64,000 bases of DNA from Tetradesmus obliquus (GCA_030272155.1 CP126207.1:2356001-2420000), one strand, 5' to 3'. Counted from the first letter of the stretch, positions 1 through 28,189 are shown. Numbers and translations are program-made. Notes: generated by a model not told the origin, from the letters alone.

Positions 1-1290
1 GAATGGCGAGGCCCTTTTTAACAGGATCAGCGCACGCGTTGCACGCTCGTGCATTTATCATGCCTAAAACTGTCAATGTGCACGCAAAACTGCTGATAAG
101 CGCTGTTATTCTTACGCACGAAACAAGCATCGAGCAGCCCTTGCCTCACGGCACATATCGCAATCGCCCGAATGAGGCTTGCAACCCTACGACAGCTGAC
201 CGGGCCAGTGACAGTCACAGTCACCCCCCCCCCCCCCCTGCAGTTACCCCCAACCCATGCGCGCTCCTCCCGGAGCCCCATCCCACACAGCCCAAACCAC
301 GGCACCAAACAGCCCGAAATAGGTTTTTTTTGTGGTTACCAAGGGGGGTTTTGCGCACAATTAGTTCTGTAAAGGTCCAAACCAACTGGCGCCAATGCAA
401 GGTAACAGCTTTAAGTGCAACACATGCAGCATATTTCATGGGCATAAGGGCTCTGTAGCAAACATGATTTTATGATCGATTTGCTCCTCGACACGGCACA
501 GTGTGATATTGTCTGTATACAGTGTGCATGGTGTTGGTTTTGTCTGGGCCGATGCTTCCCAACCCCACAAGCACAACGCCGAGCCTGTTTTGCTTCTGGT
601 GATTTTCCATTTGTATGAGGTTCTCAAAGTCAGACCCATGGCAGTGAACAGCTGTTGCTTGAAAGTGTTCTCGCCATGCAACGCTGCACAGTGAGTCTGA
701 GCTCAGTGACTGCTATACACTGCATTGGCAGCATGGCCTGCATGCAGCACTCCGGACATGGGATAGCGCCCAAATTCCATGTGAGATTTACGATTGTATT
801 TCTAGTGTTGATCATTTACTGGTGGCCAGACTGACAGGACCGCACATGAGCCAAGATATGCTGCTGTGCAACTGTGGCAGCGCAAGTGGCAGTTGGTTGA
901 AGTCAAGCACCCTGAGCAACTGCTGTCCAGGCAAGTCACACAACAACTTCATGCTGGTTGGTAGACGTATGGTGAATGCAATTAATATGTCTGGAAACCG
1001 TGAATACCATGGCAAACACAGGGGACCGTGCCAGGCCGAAAGAAGCTTCTTTCTTACTTAAGTAAGAAGCACAGGCGATGTAACAACCAGGTACACCTGC
1101 TGCTGAGGTGCCAGTCAAATCGAAAACACGCATTAAGTTTCGAGCTCATGCGTTTCGGCTGCGCGCACAACCAACATCGTGCTCCGTTCAAAACCTTCCA
1201 TCGTATGACGAGTTTGCGCACAGTCGATACGACCCAGGGAGAACTTGCAGGACGCAGTTTCGAAGGATTGTGCGCACTGAAACGTTGCAG
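1..1290. other. No supported gene; poly-C tract
   Basis: I find no gene here. A run of 15 C lies at 224-238. Short open frames exist on both strands, but none has a recognisable domain or coherent splice context. Confidence 0.5.
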
Positions 1291-1674
1291 AGCATCTCTT
1301 TGATCATTTTTTTCGCGCTTTCAAGTGCCTGCAGCCTCTTCTTGAATGGCTCGCAGTCGTATCAAGTGACATGCCCTATGTTATACGGGTACCGACGGCA
1401 GCTCAGGCCAGTTTATGGATGATTTCAGGTGGCATTCACATTCACTCCGCCTATCATACCGTTTCCTCACCCCCTATCCACAGCTGGAGCCTATTCACGC
1501 AGGTTGCCAGCGTATTCTGGTTTCACGCCTTCAACGAGTGATGACAATGAAGTGTATGAGAGAGCAGTGAAGTATGAAGGCGCAGCAGCTTGGCCAGAGG
1601 TTGAGGGTGTGTTTGACAGTTCAGATGAAACTGAGTTCAATCCTTACATTGACAGTGAGCATGAAGAGCTATGA
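1291..1674 (+). other. Unrecognised ORFs, possible 3' exons of an unknown gene or transposon
   Basis: Two overlapping frames look better than chance. One (about 1291-1540) is open after an acceptor-like TTGCAG and reads a hydrophobic stretch containing the motif YVIRVPTAAQASLWM. The other (1429-1674) follows TTTCAG and reads an acidic C-terminus ending in EHEEL and TGA. They cannot both be the main product unless splicing differs. I do not recognise either family. A decayed transposase or a terminal exon are both possible. Confidence 0.25.
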
Positions 1675-2119
1675 AGTTACATGATTTGTTCACCATTGAA
1701 GTCACATGATGTGGCCCCTTGACGGCTAGTGGTGTAGACTAATGATGATGTGCTTTGCCATGCGCATTTCCTCGAGCACAAATTAGGGTGTGTACCACTT
1801 GCGCCAGCAATCATTTCGGATGGCTGGTTCTCCTTACTACGCAGCCATGATTAGACTGCTTTATTGGAGCAGCTGACTGAGCGAGTGCGGTTCCCTGGAG
1901 TTGGTGCGGCGTTTTCCCTGTCCAAGATAATGCGGATATAGACTCCTTTATTTGGGCGGCTGGCATTGAGTGTCGGTCGGGTGTGTGCGGTATGCAATTG
2001 AGTTGTAGCACACCAAGGGGGTGTGGGTTCAACTACTCTGCTGTTTTTGGTCCGGGTGCTGGGTACCTCCTGTGTAGGGGTGTTTGCGTGTCTTGCTGGT
2101 GACGGCAGTGCCGTAGGCC

Positions 2120-2240
2120 TCCGACATTCAGGTTCGCTTGATTGCTGTGTATGGCCAGCCAGTAGGGTTTTGCTACTCCTGGTAACAAAAACTGCTGCAG
2201 CCGTTCTACCAGGGGACAACGTGGTCTGCCCGAAGATAGC
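2120..2240 (+). repeat. Dispersed repeat, uninterrupted copy
   Basis: The stretch around 2137-2195 (TTGATTGCTGTGTATG, then CCAGCCAGTAGGGTT, then CTGGTAACAA) recurs at 61347-61540, where the same sequence is split by about 130 bp of LINE-derived DNA. This copy is therefore the empty site. Function unknown. Confidence 0.6.
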
Positions 2241-2289
2241 TACACGGAGACACACAGCTACAGATGGCTGCAGTTCTTAGCTGTTTTGG

Positions 2290-4406
2290 CCTTGGCCTTG
2301 AAACTTGCTTCACTCGGTTGCAGCTGTGCTGCTGAAAGTGCCTTCAAGGCTTAGCATGAGTTAGGTTTGACAGTGTGAATGTTTGCAAGCCCCTGTGCTT
2401 GTACAGCTTTCTCAGCAGTACTGGCCGCGTGCTGGCTGGTCTTGACACATATTCAGTGTTCAGACAGCTGCAACCACGAGCTTGCAAGTCACTGCTGCAG
2501 GCACAGCTTGCCAACTTGGAGCTTGAAGCTGTGAAGTTGACACTGTGTGGAAGAAGGCAAACGCTGCTGCAGGTGCAGCTCTGAAGATTGGTTGAACTTA
2601 GTGGTACTGACAACAATAAGTTGTAGGATTCATTTCAACGCTCAGCATCAGCCAGCTCCAGCCGTCGGCATGTGCTGCTGTTCGACCTTGGGGCCACTGC
2701 CCGGGCATGGGGCCCCGGTGAGGCACGGACGGGACCAGTGGTGACCAAGCGTATACGATACGAACAAACCGTAACGCCGATGCAGCCATCGTCGCTGCAG
2801 ATTTTGTATCATAGTTATTCTAAAACAATGACCAGGTGTGCGCCGATGCACGCCACATCGAAACATCAGCTACTCAAGAAGTCGAATTGTCACTGCCAAG
2901 CTGCCTATCGTCCGTATAGGCACTCCCCAAAACCTTAACTTCAATTAAAACGCTATTTGGTCGCTATTTGGGTATGAAGTCAGCGATATTTTACTGCTGA
3001 GCGCGCCAGCTCTGCAGTTTGGGTGCCATGAATACGAAGTCGCTGCTCTAGTTCTGAAGCCTCTTGTCCCAGAGATAGGTGTCGAAAAATGATATTAAAG
3101 TTTTTTAATGTGCTATATATATTATTATTGCCTAATGCTTGCGTTTCAGCTGTGTCTTTGTTCGTCAGCTTACGACCCTTCAGGTTCGCCATCGCACAGC
3201 TTCCCTCATGTCCATCTATATGAGCAGCGCTTGACACCCTTGTGTACACAGACCCCAGACACGCTTCTGTTGCGGAACTGTAGCAACATATCACTACCAC
3301 GACAACAGGCCACCTGAAAGCAGCCTTTGTCCGGGTCGATACACATGCAAACGACCTTGTGTGCGCCCCTCCCAGAGCTTTGAATACTCCTGTACTGACT
3401 GTATCAGCCTCGAAGTAAGCGAGCGATCTGGCGTTGCTGGACGGTAGCCCTCAGCACTGCCGCACGTGCACTAGATCAGTTCGCCTTCGGGCATTAGTGT
3501 CGGCCACGCATCAATTCAACTAACGAGCTGCTCGTGTGCTGCTTCTCGTCCTCTTCAGGCGTCAGAAGTGCCGGAAGAGCCAGGTGGAGCTTGGCACAGC
3601 AGGTGGAAAGAGCCAGGCTCAGCCAGGTACGGAAGGGAGCTAGTGGACGGCGCGTGGTCTCGCTTGGGCAAAAATTCGCTAACTTCAATGGTCGAAACTT
3701 GCATTCGTGTTGCATCGGAAATGCATGCCTCTTGCATGGCAATTGCATCGTATGATGCATGCATGCAAGCCAGCCCAAGCCTTGGGCTCCTTGAAGGAGC
3801 CTTTAAAGAGATGCAAGAACGGCATTCACATACGATATTGAAGCCTTTTACATTAAAACTTCTTTAGGTTCGCAGACTGCGGAAGTTGCGGGCTTCGTGG
3901 CGTGCAGCTGCCCCTGCTTCCGCCAATGTTCACTACCGAGCACTGCTGAGAGTATTCCTCTGGGTAGCCACTCACTCACTCACTCACTCACTGAGAGTAT
4001 TCACAGGCACCGACACTCTGACCCCTTACCGTGGATACGTCACCTCCGCATGAAACCACTCGACAGTTGTCTATGTGCAAGCATGCTGCCTGCAAGTCAA
4101 AACCACCACCTGCAACTGCCTGTGTCGGTCTCATGGTGTACACATGGGATCTGACCAGATCGGCGCTAGCAAGCCATGTGTTGAAGACCATGCTGCACCG
4201 TCTGAGCATCATCAGTATCCTCGCCTGCCCAGCATTGCCTGCTGTCGTTGCAGTAATATAACCCAACTGTTTGCCCACAGCGGTTGCTGCCGTTGTCCTT
4301 GTCTTTGGTGGACTGCAGAAGCACAGGACCAACATACAAACAGCAGCAGACGCACCAGCGGAGACAACACCAGGTGGCTCCATCAGGAACCAGCCAGTGC
4401 AGCAGC
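2290..4406. other. Upstream region of the vWA-DUF11 gene; no supported gene
   Basis: No family-level coding match. A 99-residue ORF at 3568-3867 has no recognisable motif. A (CTCA)n run near 3968-3992 is flanked by two copies of GAGAGTATTC. The 5' UTR and promoter of the gene starting at 4407 should lie near the right end. An in-frame ATG at 4284 would extend that protein by 41 residues, but it would bury the signal peptide. Confidence 0.4.
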
Positions 4407-20424
<16,018 letters not shown>

Positions 20425-20429
20425 TCAAT

Positions 20430-20640
20430 CTGTTGCACTTTGATCAATTGGAACAGCAACACATCCTTACACTGATGTGGTGCTCGCTGGTGTGGATGAC
20501 ACAGCGTGGCATGCCCTGCACAGCTGCCGAGCTCAGGCTTGTTTGATGAACTGCATCACACGTGTGCCTTTAAATGCAAGGCACGGCGTGTACGGTTGGA
20601 TCTACCGTATGACTACTGTGTGATAGCGGACTTTTGACAG
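20430..20640. other. 3' flank of the vWA-DUF11 gene, nothing recognised
   Basis: No ORF of note. I did not find the TGTAA polyadenylation pentamer close to the stop codon. Confidence 0.4.
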
Positions 20641-21600
20641 GTTGCTTTTCAGCTGCTGCGGCAGCCCCTTGCATAGTATGCTACTGTTTTGATGTGATAC
20701 TTCCAGGGTTCTCAAATGCTGCAACAGATGCAGCATCTTCGAGCAACCAAGGCTGGCTGTTGATGTACGTGCATTTGCTCGACACACTGCATGGCCTGCC
20801 TTCCATCTTGTGTTGTGCAGTTTGAGTTATTGGACAGCTGCTGCTCAACGCAGCGTGCATGCCACACGGTGTATGCATGTGCGTTGTGATAACTTGTGCT
20901 TTGTGATGAATGACACACTGTTTACGGTTGGATCTGCATTACAGTCTTGTCTGTTGGCAACTTGTGACTCGACAGGTTGTTTTTCAGCTGCTGCGGCAAC
21001 CCCTTGCATAGTATGCTGCTGTTTTGCTGTGATACTTCCAGGGTTCACAAATGCTGAAACAGATGCAGTATCTTCGAGCAACCAAGGCTGGCTGTTGATG
21101 TACGTGCATTTGCAGGACACACTGCGTGGCCTGCCTTCCATGTTGTGTTGTGCAGTTTGAGTTATTGGACAGCTGCTGCTCAACGCAGCGTGCATGCCAC
21201 AGGGTGTATGCATGTGCGTTGTGATAACTTGTGCTTTGTGATGGATAACGTGTACGCTTGGATCTACATCACAGTCTTGTCTGTTGGCAACTTCTGACTC
21301 GACAGGTTGCTTTTCAGCTGCTGCAGCAGCACCTTGAATAGTATGCTGCTGTTGTATGTTATCTTTCCTGGGTTTTCCGATTGCTGCAACAGATGCAGCA
21401 TCTTTGAGCAACCAAGGCTGGCTGTTGATGTACGTGCATTTGCAGCACACTTTGCATGGCATGCCATCCCGCTTGGGTTCGGCAGTCCTGAGTTATTGTA
21501 CAGCTGGTTTGAAAAGCAACCTGTGCAGCTGCTGCTCAACGCAGCATGCATGCCACACGTTGCATGCACGTGCTTTGTGATGACTCATGCTTTTGGTTGT
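20640..21600. repeat. Three tandem units of about 333 bp
   Basis: Units begin with GTTG(C/T)TTTTCAGCTGCTGC near 20641, 20976 and 21307 and share GAGCAACCAAGGCTGGCTG, TTGATGTACGTGCATTTG and GTGCATGCCACA blocks. The third is shorter and more divergent. A purine-only A/G run follows at about 21602-21653. No conserved reading frame across the three units, so likely non-coding. Confidence 0.8.
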
Positions 21601-22097
21601 CTAAAAAAAAGGAAAAAAAGAAAAAAAAAAGGAAAAAAGGAAAAAAAGGAAAAATGTTCTATTCGTGGGTGTTGCCATGTTGCGTGCTAATTTGACTAGT
21701 CAAATGATGTGCTGCAGCCACGGAGCTGTTGAAATTGGTGTGGCGCTTGTGCTGCACAGAAGTTATATTTGTTCCCTGAATGATGTTTTGGTTTGGTCAA
21801 TCAGCGACAGACCGATTGTCGGCTGATGATACAATCTGAGAACGTTGGTGAATCACCGATTTGAGGCTGCGCCTCAGCGGGCTGCCGTCTGGTTTTTGGG
21901 CACGCCGAGATTTGCACAGCGTTGCGGGTGTTCTTGTATAATAGCATGGAACGTGCAGAACCGCAGCATTTGCTCTTTGCACATTGTGCGAAGACATTGC
22001 ATGCTCTTTTGTGCAGCACGCGTCGAGCAACGATCGTGTAACAATGTTGCATGTACTGTCTCAATGAGAGCGGGTGAGAGACACAGCAACACATGAT

Positions 22098-22378
22098 TAT
22101 GGCAGCCGGGAACTGTGAATGTGAAAACCCAGTGAACAGTGCATTAGCAATGCACTGTTAATTAGCGGGATCTCAGGCAAGGTCTGTGTCCACATCAGGT
22201 AAGGCTTGCTGATGTAATGTTGACTGCGCTAATATTTTACGGCAGCCGGGAACTGTGAATGTGCAAACCCAGTGAACAGTGCATTGCTAATGCCGCATTA
22301 GTGGCACTGTTGATTAGCATGATCTCAGGCAAGGTCTGTGTCCACATCAGGTAAGGCTTGCTGATGTAATGTTGATCA
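22098..22378. repeat. Tandem direct duplication (about 140 bp)
   Basis: GGCAGCCGGGAACTGTGAATG starts both copies (near 22100 and 22241). Each ends with CAGGTAAGGCTTGCTGATG and a TGTAATGTTGA segment. No coding potential seen. Confidence 0.85.
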
Positions 22379-22600
22379 GAGTGATGATATGCAAGCTTCA
22401 AACAGCTGCTGCATAGTTAGTCATGATGGCATGGGGATGGCGCAGCAGAGCAGCATAAGCAGCATCAGCCCGCCACTTGAGCCACACTACAGGGTTCCTA
22501 ACACCCCAAATTCGACATGTGATTGAAGAGGGGCATTCAAAAGGCAGCAGTACCTGAAGATGGTAAGAGGTGCACCGTGAAGCACCGTCACGGAGTGTGC

Positions 22601-22664
22601 CCCGCGGGGGCAGTAACAGCAGGCCTGCTGTTACTTGCCGTCAACTCCTAGGAGTTGACGGCAA
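22601..22664. repeat. Cluster of three adjacent palindromes
   Basis: CCCCGCGGGG near 22601, then a perfect 24-bp palindrome at 22612-22635 centred on CAGG/CCTG, then a perfect 30-bp palindrome at 22635-22664 centred on TCCT/AGGA. The last two share one base. They have no loop, so they could extrude as cruciforms. Confidence 0.9.
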
Positions 22665-22669
22665 CTGGA

Positions 22670-23280
22670 CAGCACTTGATGCAGAGCCCAGCCGACACGG
22701 AACGTGAGCTGTAAAATTGAAATTGCATTTTAATAGCGCGAGGTGCGGTGCAGTCACTCTAGCAATGCGGTGCTCGTTTATACAACGGTCGCCTCTTTTT
22801 GTCGTGCCAGATAGAAGGCTCTCAGATACGATGGTGCCCAAAAGTAAGCTTAAAAGTCAGAGACTAAGATTTTGATGCGTTAATGGGCTGGATCGGGGGC
22901 AACATAACCAAGTTGTAGGTATTTCATCCTTGTTGTTGCGGCGCAGAGCTGCTTATGATGCTAGGGACGCAGCGTGAAACTCGTCAGTCAGGCTGTATGT
23001 GTGATTCTTGGCGAAACTAGTTCCGTGTATGGCCCTGTAAGTATGGTACTACTCTTCAGGTGCGTCGTGTCGGGACTTCAGGCCCTTTGGCAATTCAAGT
23101 TGCTAGGCATTCTCTTCTTCTGGTGGTGGCCTTGCATTGCACTTTGCAATTGCCTTTGCTTGACACCAACTGTAACCAGCATTCTTATGCTGCAACACGC
23201 ATATCTCAGGCTTACACCCTCTTCTCTCAAGTATGGTCACTGCAGTGATCACTGGTCATGACCTTCATTTGCTCTACTGC
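22670..23280. other. Upstream region of the 23.3-kb gene
   Basis: A possible upstream exon exists, because TTTGCTCTACTGCAG at about 23282 is a good acceptor just before the ATG at 23307. ORFs in 22974-23261 have no recognisable domain. Nothing else is supported. Confidence 0.35.
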
Positions 23281-23306
23281 AGGCCGCTGTTGCGCAGCTC
23301 AATCCG

Positions 23307-26300
23307 ATGGCCAGTGATGATAAGCCTCCATCCGAATCGGCCTCCAAAGCTGGCACGGGCGTGTTCATGCCAGCAGGCTGGCTGAGCAGCATCAGGGGCA
23401 GAGGCAGTGAACGCAAGCGATCGCGGCGCAACAAGGCAGCACAGGCAAAAGCAGCAGCCGAGAATGCCACTCGGACAGATGCAGCAGCTCGGCATAGCTC
23501 CGAAAGCAGGCAAGCAGCAGCTCTAGGGCTTGGACAAACTGATGCTGCAGGCAGCTCATCCCGAGCAGAGGGCAGCCAGGCTGCAGCCCAGAAACATGAC
23601 AAAGAAGGCATAGAGGGTTCCTGCAAGCGCACAGGCAGTGGCAGCAGCAGCAGTGCTGCTGCAACAACAAGCCATCACAGGGCTACTGCAGCATCTGCCG
23701 CGCCTGCCTCAGCTGTAGAGCGCAGCAGCAGCAGCAGCAGCCACAGCATCAGTCGTTCACCATCACGCAGCAGAAACAGACGCGTCGCAGAGCAGCAGCA
23801 GCAGCAGCAGCAGGAGCCGGCTGGCAGCAGCAGGCAGCAGCGCGGGCAGCAACCAGCAGGAGGTGTTGACACAGCTCTCAGCAGCAGCCTGTACAGTTCT
23901 AGCAGAGACCCCAAAAGCAGTGCTGCTGCCCCTAAAGCTTCCAGCAGTAGTCGCACTGCTGGTGCAGAAGCTGCAGGCAACAGCAGCGGCAGCACAAGGC
24001 CGATGCACAGTGAGCTGCGGCAGCAGCTGCGTTCCCCGCCGCCGCTGCCGCCACGGTCCCCACCGCCTCCACCGCCGCCTCCTTTGCACCCTCAGCAGCA
24101 GCAGCAGCAGCAGCAGCGCACGGCAAGGCTCAGCAGCAGTGGCAGCAGTACTGCTGGCGTTGGGGTTAGCAGTATAACCCCTGCAGCCCCTGCAGCTGCT
24201 GCTGACCCTGCAGCTCTCACTACCCCTGAGGTACGCGAGCCGCCACCGCCACCACCACCACCAGCAGCAGCAGCAGCAGCAGCTAGCTTATCAGCGAGCT
24301 CTGTGCCGCACTCAACTGACAGTGCGCTAGCGCAGCAGCTAGCAGCGTGTGAAGATGTGCCACAGCAGCAACAGCAGCAGCAGCACACTAGCCCCAACCT
24401 CCTGCTGCCCCTAGCCAGCTGGCTGGCGTCAGCCGCAGCAGCTGCAGTAGCAGTAGCAGGGGCGCCGGGGGCTTTGGCTTTGGCGCTGCAGGCAGAGCAG
24501 CCAGCACCCCATCACCCACCATCAGACCTAGCAGCAGCAGCAGCAGCCTGCAGCAGCAGCAGCAGCAGCAGCAGGAGGTACTATTTGGCAGTAGCCCTGC
24601 AGCAGGTAGCCCTCTAGAAGGGCGCCTCTTCATGGATGTGAGGTCCAGCAGGGCTAGCAGTAGCAGCGGGGGCGGCAGCAGCAGCAGCGCCTGGGCAGCA
24701 CCTGGCATGAACAGCTCCTTTACAACAAAGGGAGCAAGGCCAATCATCAGGCCAGATCAGCAGCAGCAGCAAACATCGCTGCTAGCTCCATCAAAGATAC
24801 AGCAAGCTCCCTAGCAGCAGCAGCAGCAGCAGCAGTGGCTACCTCCGGCCTGTGGGGGGCTGCTGTCCCTCGGCTGCAGCCCTGCTGCTGGCAGCCCACT
24901 AGAGAGCGGCATCTTTGCTGATGTACGGGCATCCAGCTGGCCGGGTAGCAGGGCAGGTGCCGGCAGCAGCAGCAGCGGTGCTGGTGATGGCAGCGATCCG
25001 TGGCTGCGCCCCAGTTTGAACAGCTCATTCGCGACAAAAGGGGCTAGGCCGCCTTTGAGGCCCTCTGAGCAGCAGCAGCTGACAGCTGCTCTGCCCCAGC
25101 TGCGGGAGGAACAGCAGCTGCAGCAGCAACCGCTGCTTGATCTGGCCAGCCCAGCAGCAGCAGCACCAGCAGCAGCAGGTGCGGCTGCTCCCAAGCGTGT
25201 GATCCCTCTGCTGGGGTCAGTCCAGATGCAGCTGCTGTCTGGTGGTAGCTCTGCTGCCCCTGGCCCAGCATCGCAGCCATTGCCACAACAGTATGCAGTA
25301 GTTCTCAGGCTCAGCGCAGCAGCTGCAGCAGAGGCGAGCAACACAGCACTTGCCCCAGCGTCAGCAGCTAGTAATGCTCCAGCAGTAGCAGCAGCAGCAG
25401 CAGCGCCCGAGCTGGGAGGCCGGGCCGGCTGCTGCTGGCAGCAGCAGAGCAGCAGCCGCAACTCCAGCAGCAGCAGCGGCAGCAGCTGACTACCCTCTTG
25501 CCAATTTGCAAGAGCTAGCTCAAGATTTGCGACAGGAGTTGCAACAGGAGTCTTTTGCTGAGATGGACATCTGGTGTGTGGGCGCTGACGAATCAATGTG
25601 CCTGAGCCGTGATGTGTCAGCCACCCTGCAAAGCTTTAGTGCGAGCCGAGATGTGTCATTTTCTGGTCCCGGCCGCAGCAGCAGCAGCTTCCAAGGGATC
25701 AGCAGATGTATTGGAGCGCAATTTGCAGCAATTGCTGAGCCAGATGAACCTCGGACGACAAGGACAGCAGGGCAATGCTGCTGCCAGCAGCGCCAGCAGC
25801 GGCGTGCAGGCAAACAGTGTTGCCAGCAGTGCAGTGAGTGGCCTGCGTACCTCAAGCATCAACAGCAGCGGGCTAAGGGCGTCTAGCATCACAAGTACAG
25901 TTGGCGGGTCGCCACAGGACTATGGGCCTGGTGCGGCTGCTGCTGCTGCTGCTCAGCAGCTCGTGCCAGCTGCCAGTAACCTTGGGTTTGTTGTGCAGAC
26001 GGGCAGCAGCAGCAGCAGCCTGGCAGGGGTGCCGATCCTCGGCCACAGCAGGAGTGCAATGGCGCTAAGTAGGGGCAGCAGTGTGCAGCAGTCACCGCAG
26101 CTGGTGCAGCAGCAACCACCACAGCTACTGCAGCAGCAGATGATGCAGCAGCAGCAGCAGCTCATGCAGCAGCAGCAACAGCAGCAGCAGCTGCAAGTCC
26201 TGCAGCAGCAGCAGCAGCAACCGCAGCTAGTGCAGCAGCAGCAGCAGATGGTGCAACAGCAGCAGATGCTGCAGCAACACATGCAGCAGCAGCAGCAGCA

Positions 26301-26932
26301 GATGGCGCAGCAGCTGACAATGCTGCCAGGCAACGTACTGGCTGGCTGTTCGCCGCCTGGTGAGACCATGATGCTCTCCAGTGATGCTGCTGCTGCTTCT
26401 GGCTTGTGGGACAGGGCTTTTCCTGCACTGCAGAGCAACAGTGAGCCTGTGTCATCAATCAATGCAGCTGCTGTTGCTGCGGCTCAACAATTTGCACTTG
26501 GCAGCCCTGGCAGCATCAGCAACCCTTTGGTAGTGCTGCAGCAGCAGCAGCAGCAGCAGCCACAGCAGCCGCAGCAGCAGCTCTGGTACCAGCAGCAGCT
26601 GCTGGTGCAGCAGCAGCAGCCGCAGCAGCAGCAGCTGTTGATGCTTGGTTCGCCGGCTGAAGGCAATGTGCTGACACTTGAGCAGCTGATGCAATTGCAG
26701 CAGGCCACAGCGCCCGGTCAGAGCAGCCGAAGCATTACTTCTGTTTCTGATCCTGGCCAGATCGGGATGTCATGCCGCAATTGCAGCCACAGCAGTTGCA
26801 GATGCAGGTGCAGGTGCCCACACAGCCGCAGCAGCAGCTGCTGGTGCCGCAGCAGCAGCTACAACAGCAGCAGCTGCAGCAGCAGCAACAGCAGCAGCAG
26901 CAGCAGGTTGCTCAGCTGATGCAGCTGCAGCT

Positions 26933-26986
<54 letters not shown>

Positions 26987-27386
26987 CGTGCAGATCCAGC
27001 TGATGCAGCTGCTGCAGTGAGACACCATTCGTGTAATGCGCTGCTAGCTAGCAATGCACAGTGACACAGCCTGGCTGCTGCGCTGCTGACTGACTTGACC
27101 AGGTTTGTGTTTTTGCACATGTTACGCATGCAATGTTCTAGCAGGATATTGCAGCGTGACAGCCGCTTGAGCGAGGCACTCGACAGCATCTCACAAGCAT
27201 GGGCTGAGTCGCAGGAAACTTACACGGAGTTGGTACGCACAAACAGCACTGGTTTCAGCTGTTGTGTTGATAGTTTCTGTTGTGTTTTGGCAGCGTCAGC
27301 TGGCTGCGCTTTCAGCAGCAAGGTCTATGGAGCTTCTGACTGGTGCACTGGCATACTGCAGAGCACCTTGGGCATCCACAATGTGA
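23307..27386 (+). CDS. Q/S/A-rich probable nuclear protein, main exon with frame disruptions
   Basis: The ATG at 23307 lies 25 nt after a strong acceptor. Residues about 30-45 are basic (SERKRSRRNKAAQAK), a likely nuclear localisation signal. The rest is poly-Ser, poly-Ala, poly-Pro and poly-Gln. Two related segments (about 24600-24770 and 24878-25075) both read GSPLE...F.DVR, then NSSF.TKGARP..RP, so there was an internal duplication. The frame shifts near 24390-24570, 25490, 25680 and 26760, and TAG at 24812 interrupts the two repeats. The end is clean: the main exon stops at 27016 (phase 2), exon 27145-27232 and exon 27294-27386 join in phase to a helical C-terminus (LSEALDSISQAWAESQETY, then RQLAALSAARSMELL) and TGA. 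No DNA-binding domain recognised; a bZIP reading was rejected. It is either a decaying gene or an intact gene with several indel errors in repeats. Confidence 0.6.
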
Positions 27387-27439
27387 AGCAGCAGCGGGCG
27401 GTGTGCGCCTGCTGCCAGTGCTGATTGTGTAGGCCATCT

Positions 27440-27640
27440 GGCTTCATTTGGTTGTGCTGTATGCTGCAGCGTGGCATTCAGGAGCTTAGCATTCACTTGG
27501 CAGCCTGTTGAGCTTCTTCCAGTAGCAGCAGTGCACTCGCCGGCTTTAATTGGTTGTGCTGTTTGCTGTGGCTTTGCACTCAGGGGCTTTTGGGCAGCCT
27601 GTTGAGCTCCCGGTAGCAGCAGTGCACTCGCTGTGTGCCA
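27440..27640 (+). repeat. Duplicated 3' flank of the 23.3-kb gene
   Basis: Two degenerate copies of about 95 bp (27448-27535 and 27545-27635) share TTGGTTGTGCTGT, GGCAGCCTGTTGAGCT and GTAGCAGCAGTGCACTCGC. They probably lie in the 3' UTR. Confidence 0.6.
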
Positions 27641-27847
27641 TATGCCTGACTGTGCGAGCTCAAAACAGGCATGAGCCGCACCTCAGTTCCAGGTTACGCC
27701 ATGTGTGATTCCCCAAGTAGGCTGCGTCTGTATGTGTGTGCGTGTGTGCCCCTTGCATGTGCGACTGTGCATTGTGGATTGTTTGGTACTGCGAGCACAT
27801 TTGGGTGAATTATAGATCACACACCATGCAGCCTTGGCTGCTGAGGC

Positions 27848-28189
27848 ATGGGATCTGTTCTTTTGCGCTGTGCTGAGTGCCAACAGCAGCTGGCGGCTGC
27901 CTGCCGCTGCAGCGTAGCCTGTCCGCAGTGCTTGTGTGGAAGCCAGTATCCTGCATGCTGGCATTCCCCACAGCCGCACTTGCTTCTTGTTGCAACCCCT
28001 CAACTGCATTGTGCGACACCAGGTGCTGTTGGCCTTGCAAGTACAGTGCTGTCTTCTTTTCGCGTGCGGTGTCTTCTCCTGATTGGCTTGTGGGTCTCCC
28101 GGTTCTTTCTGCGTCATCTTGTTGCATTCCTCAGTGCGCCTGTCTTCCTTACAGCCATATCAGATGGCATGTCGGCTTGGGGTATGTAA
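27848..28189 (+). CDS. Hypothetical 113-aa Cys-rich ORF
   Basis: The N-terminal third has paired cysteines (RCAECQQQ, then CRCSVACPQCLC), which resemble a small zinc-ribbon; the C-terminal half is hydrophobic. There is no clear relative and no splice support. It may be chance. It lies between the 23.3-kb gene and the orphan SBP-type C-terminus. Confidence 0.22.
   Translation: MGSVLLRCAECQQQLAAACRCSVACPQCLCGSQYPACWHSPQPHLLLVATPQLHCATPGAVGLASTVLSSFRVRCLLLIGLWVSRFFLRHLVAFLSAPVFLTAISDGMSAWGM

Noticed and set aside
23400..23480. bZIP basic region in the 23.3-kb protein
   Set aside because: The invariant Arg and the following Leu heptads are missing; only a basic patch remains.
26717..26760. A 44-bp intron explaining the frame change near 26760
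   Set aside because: Phase fits (CCC-G to AT-CGG) but the length is very small and a one-base indel explains it equally well; left undecided rather than annotated.
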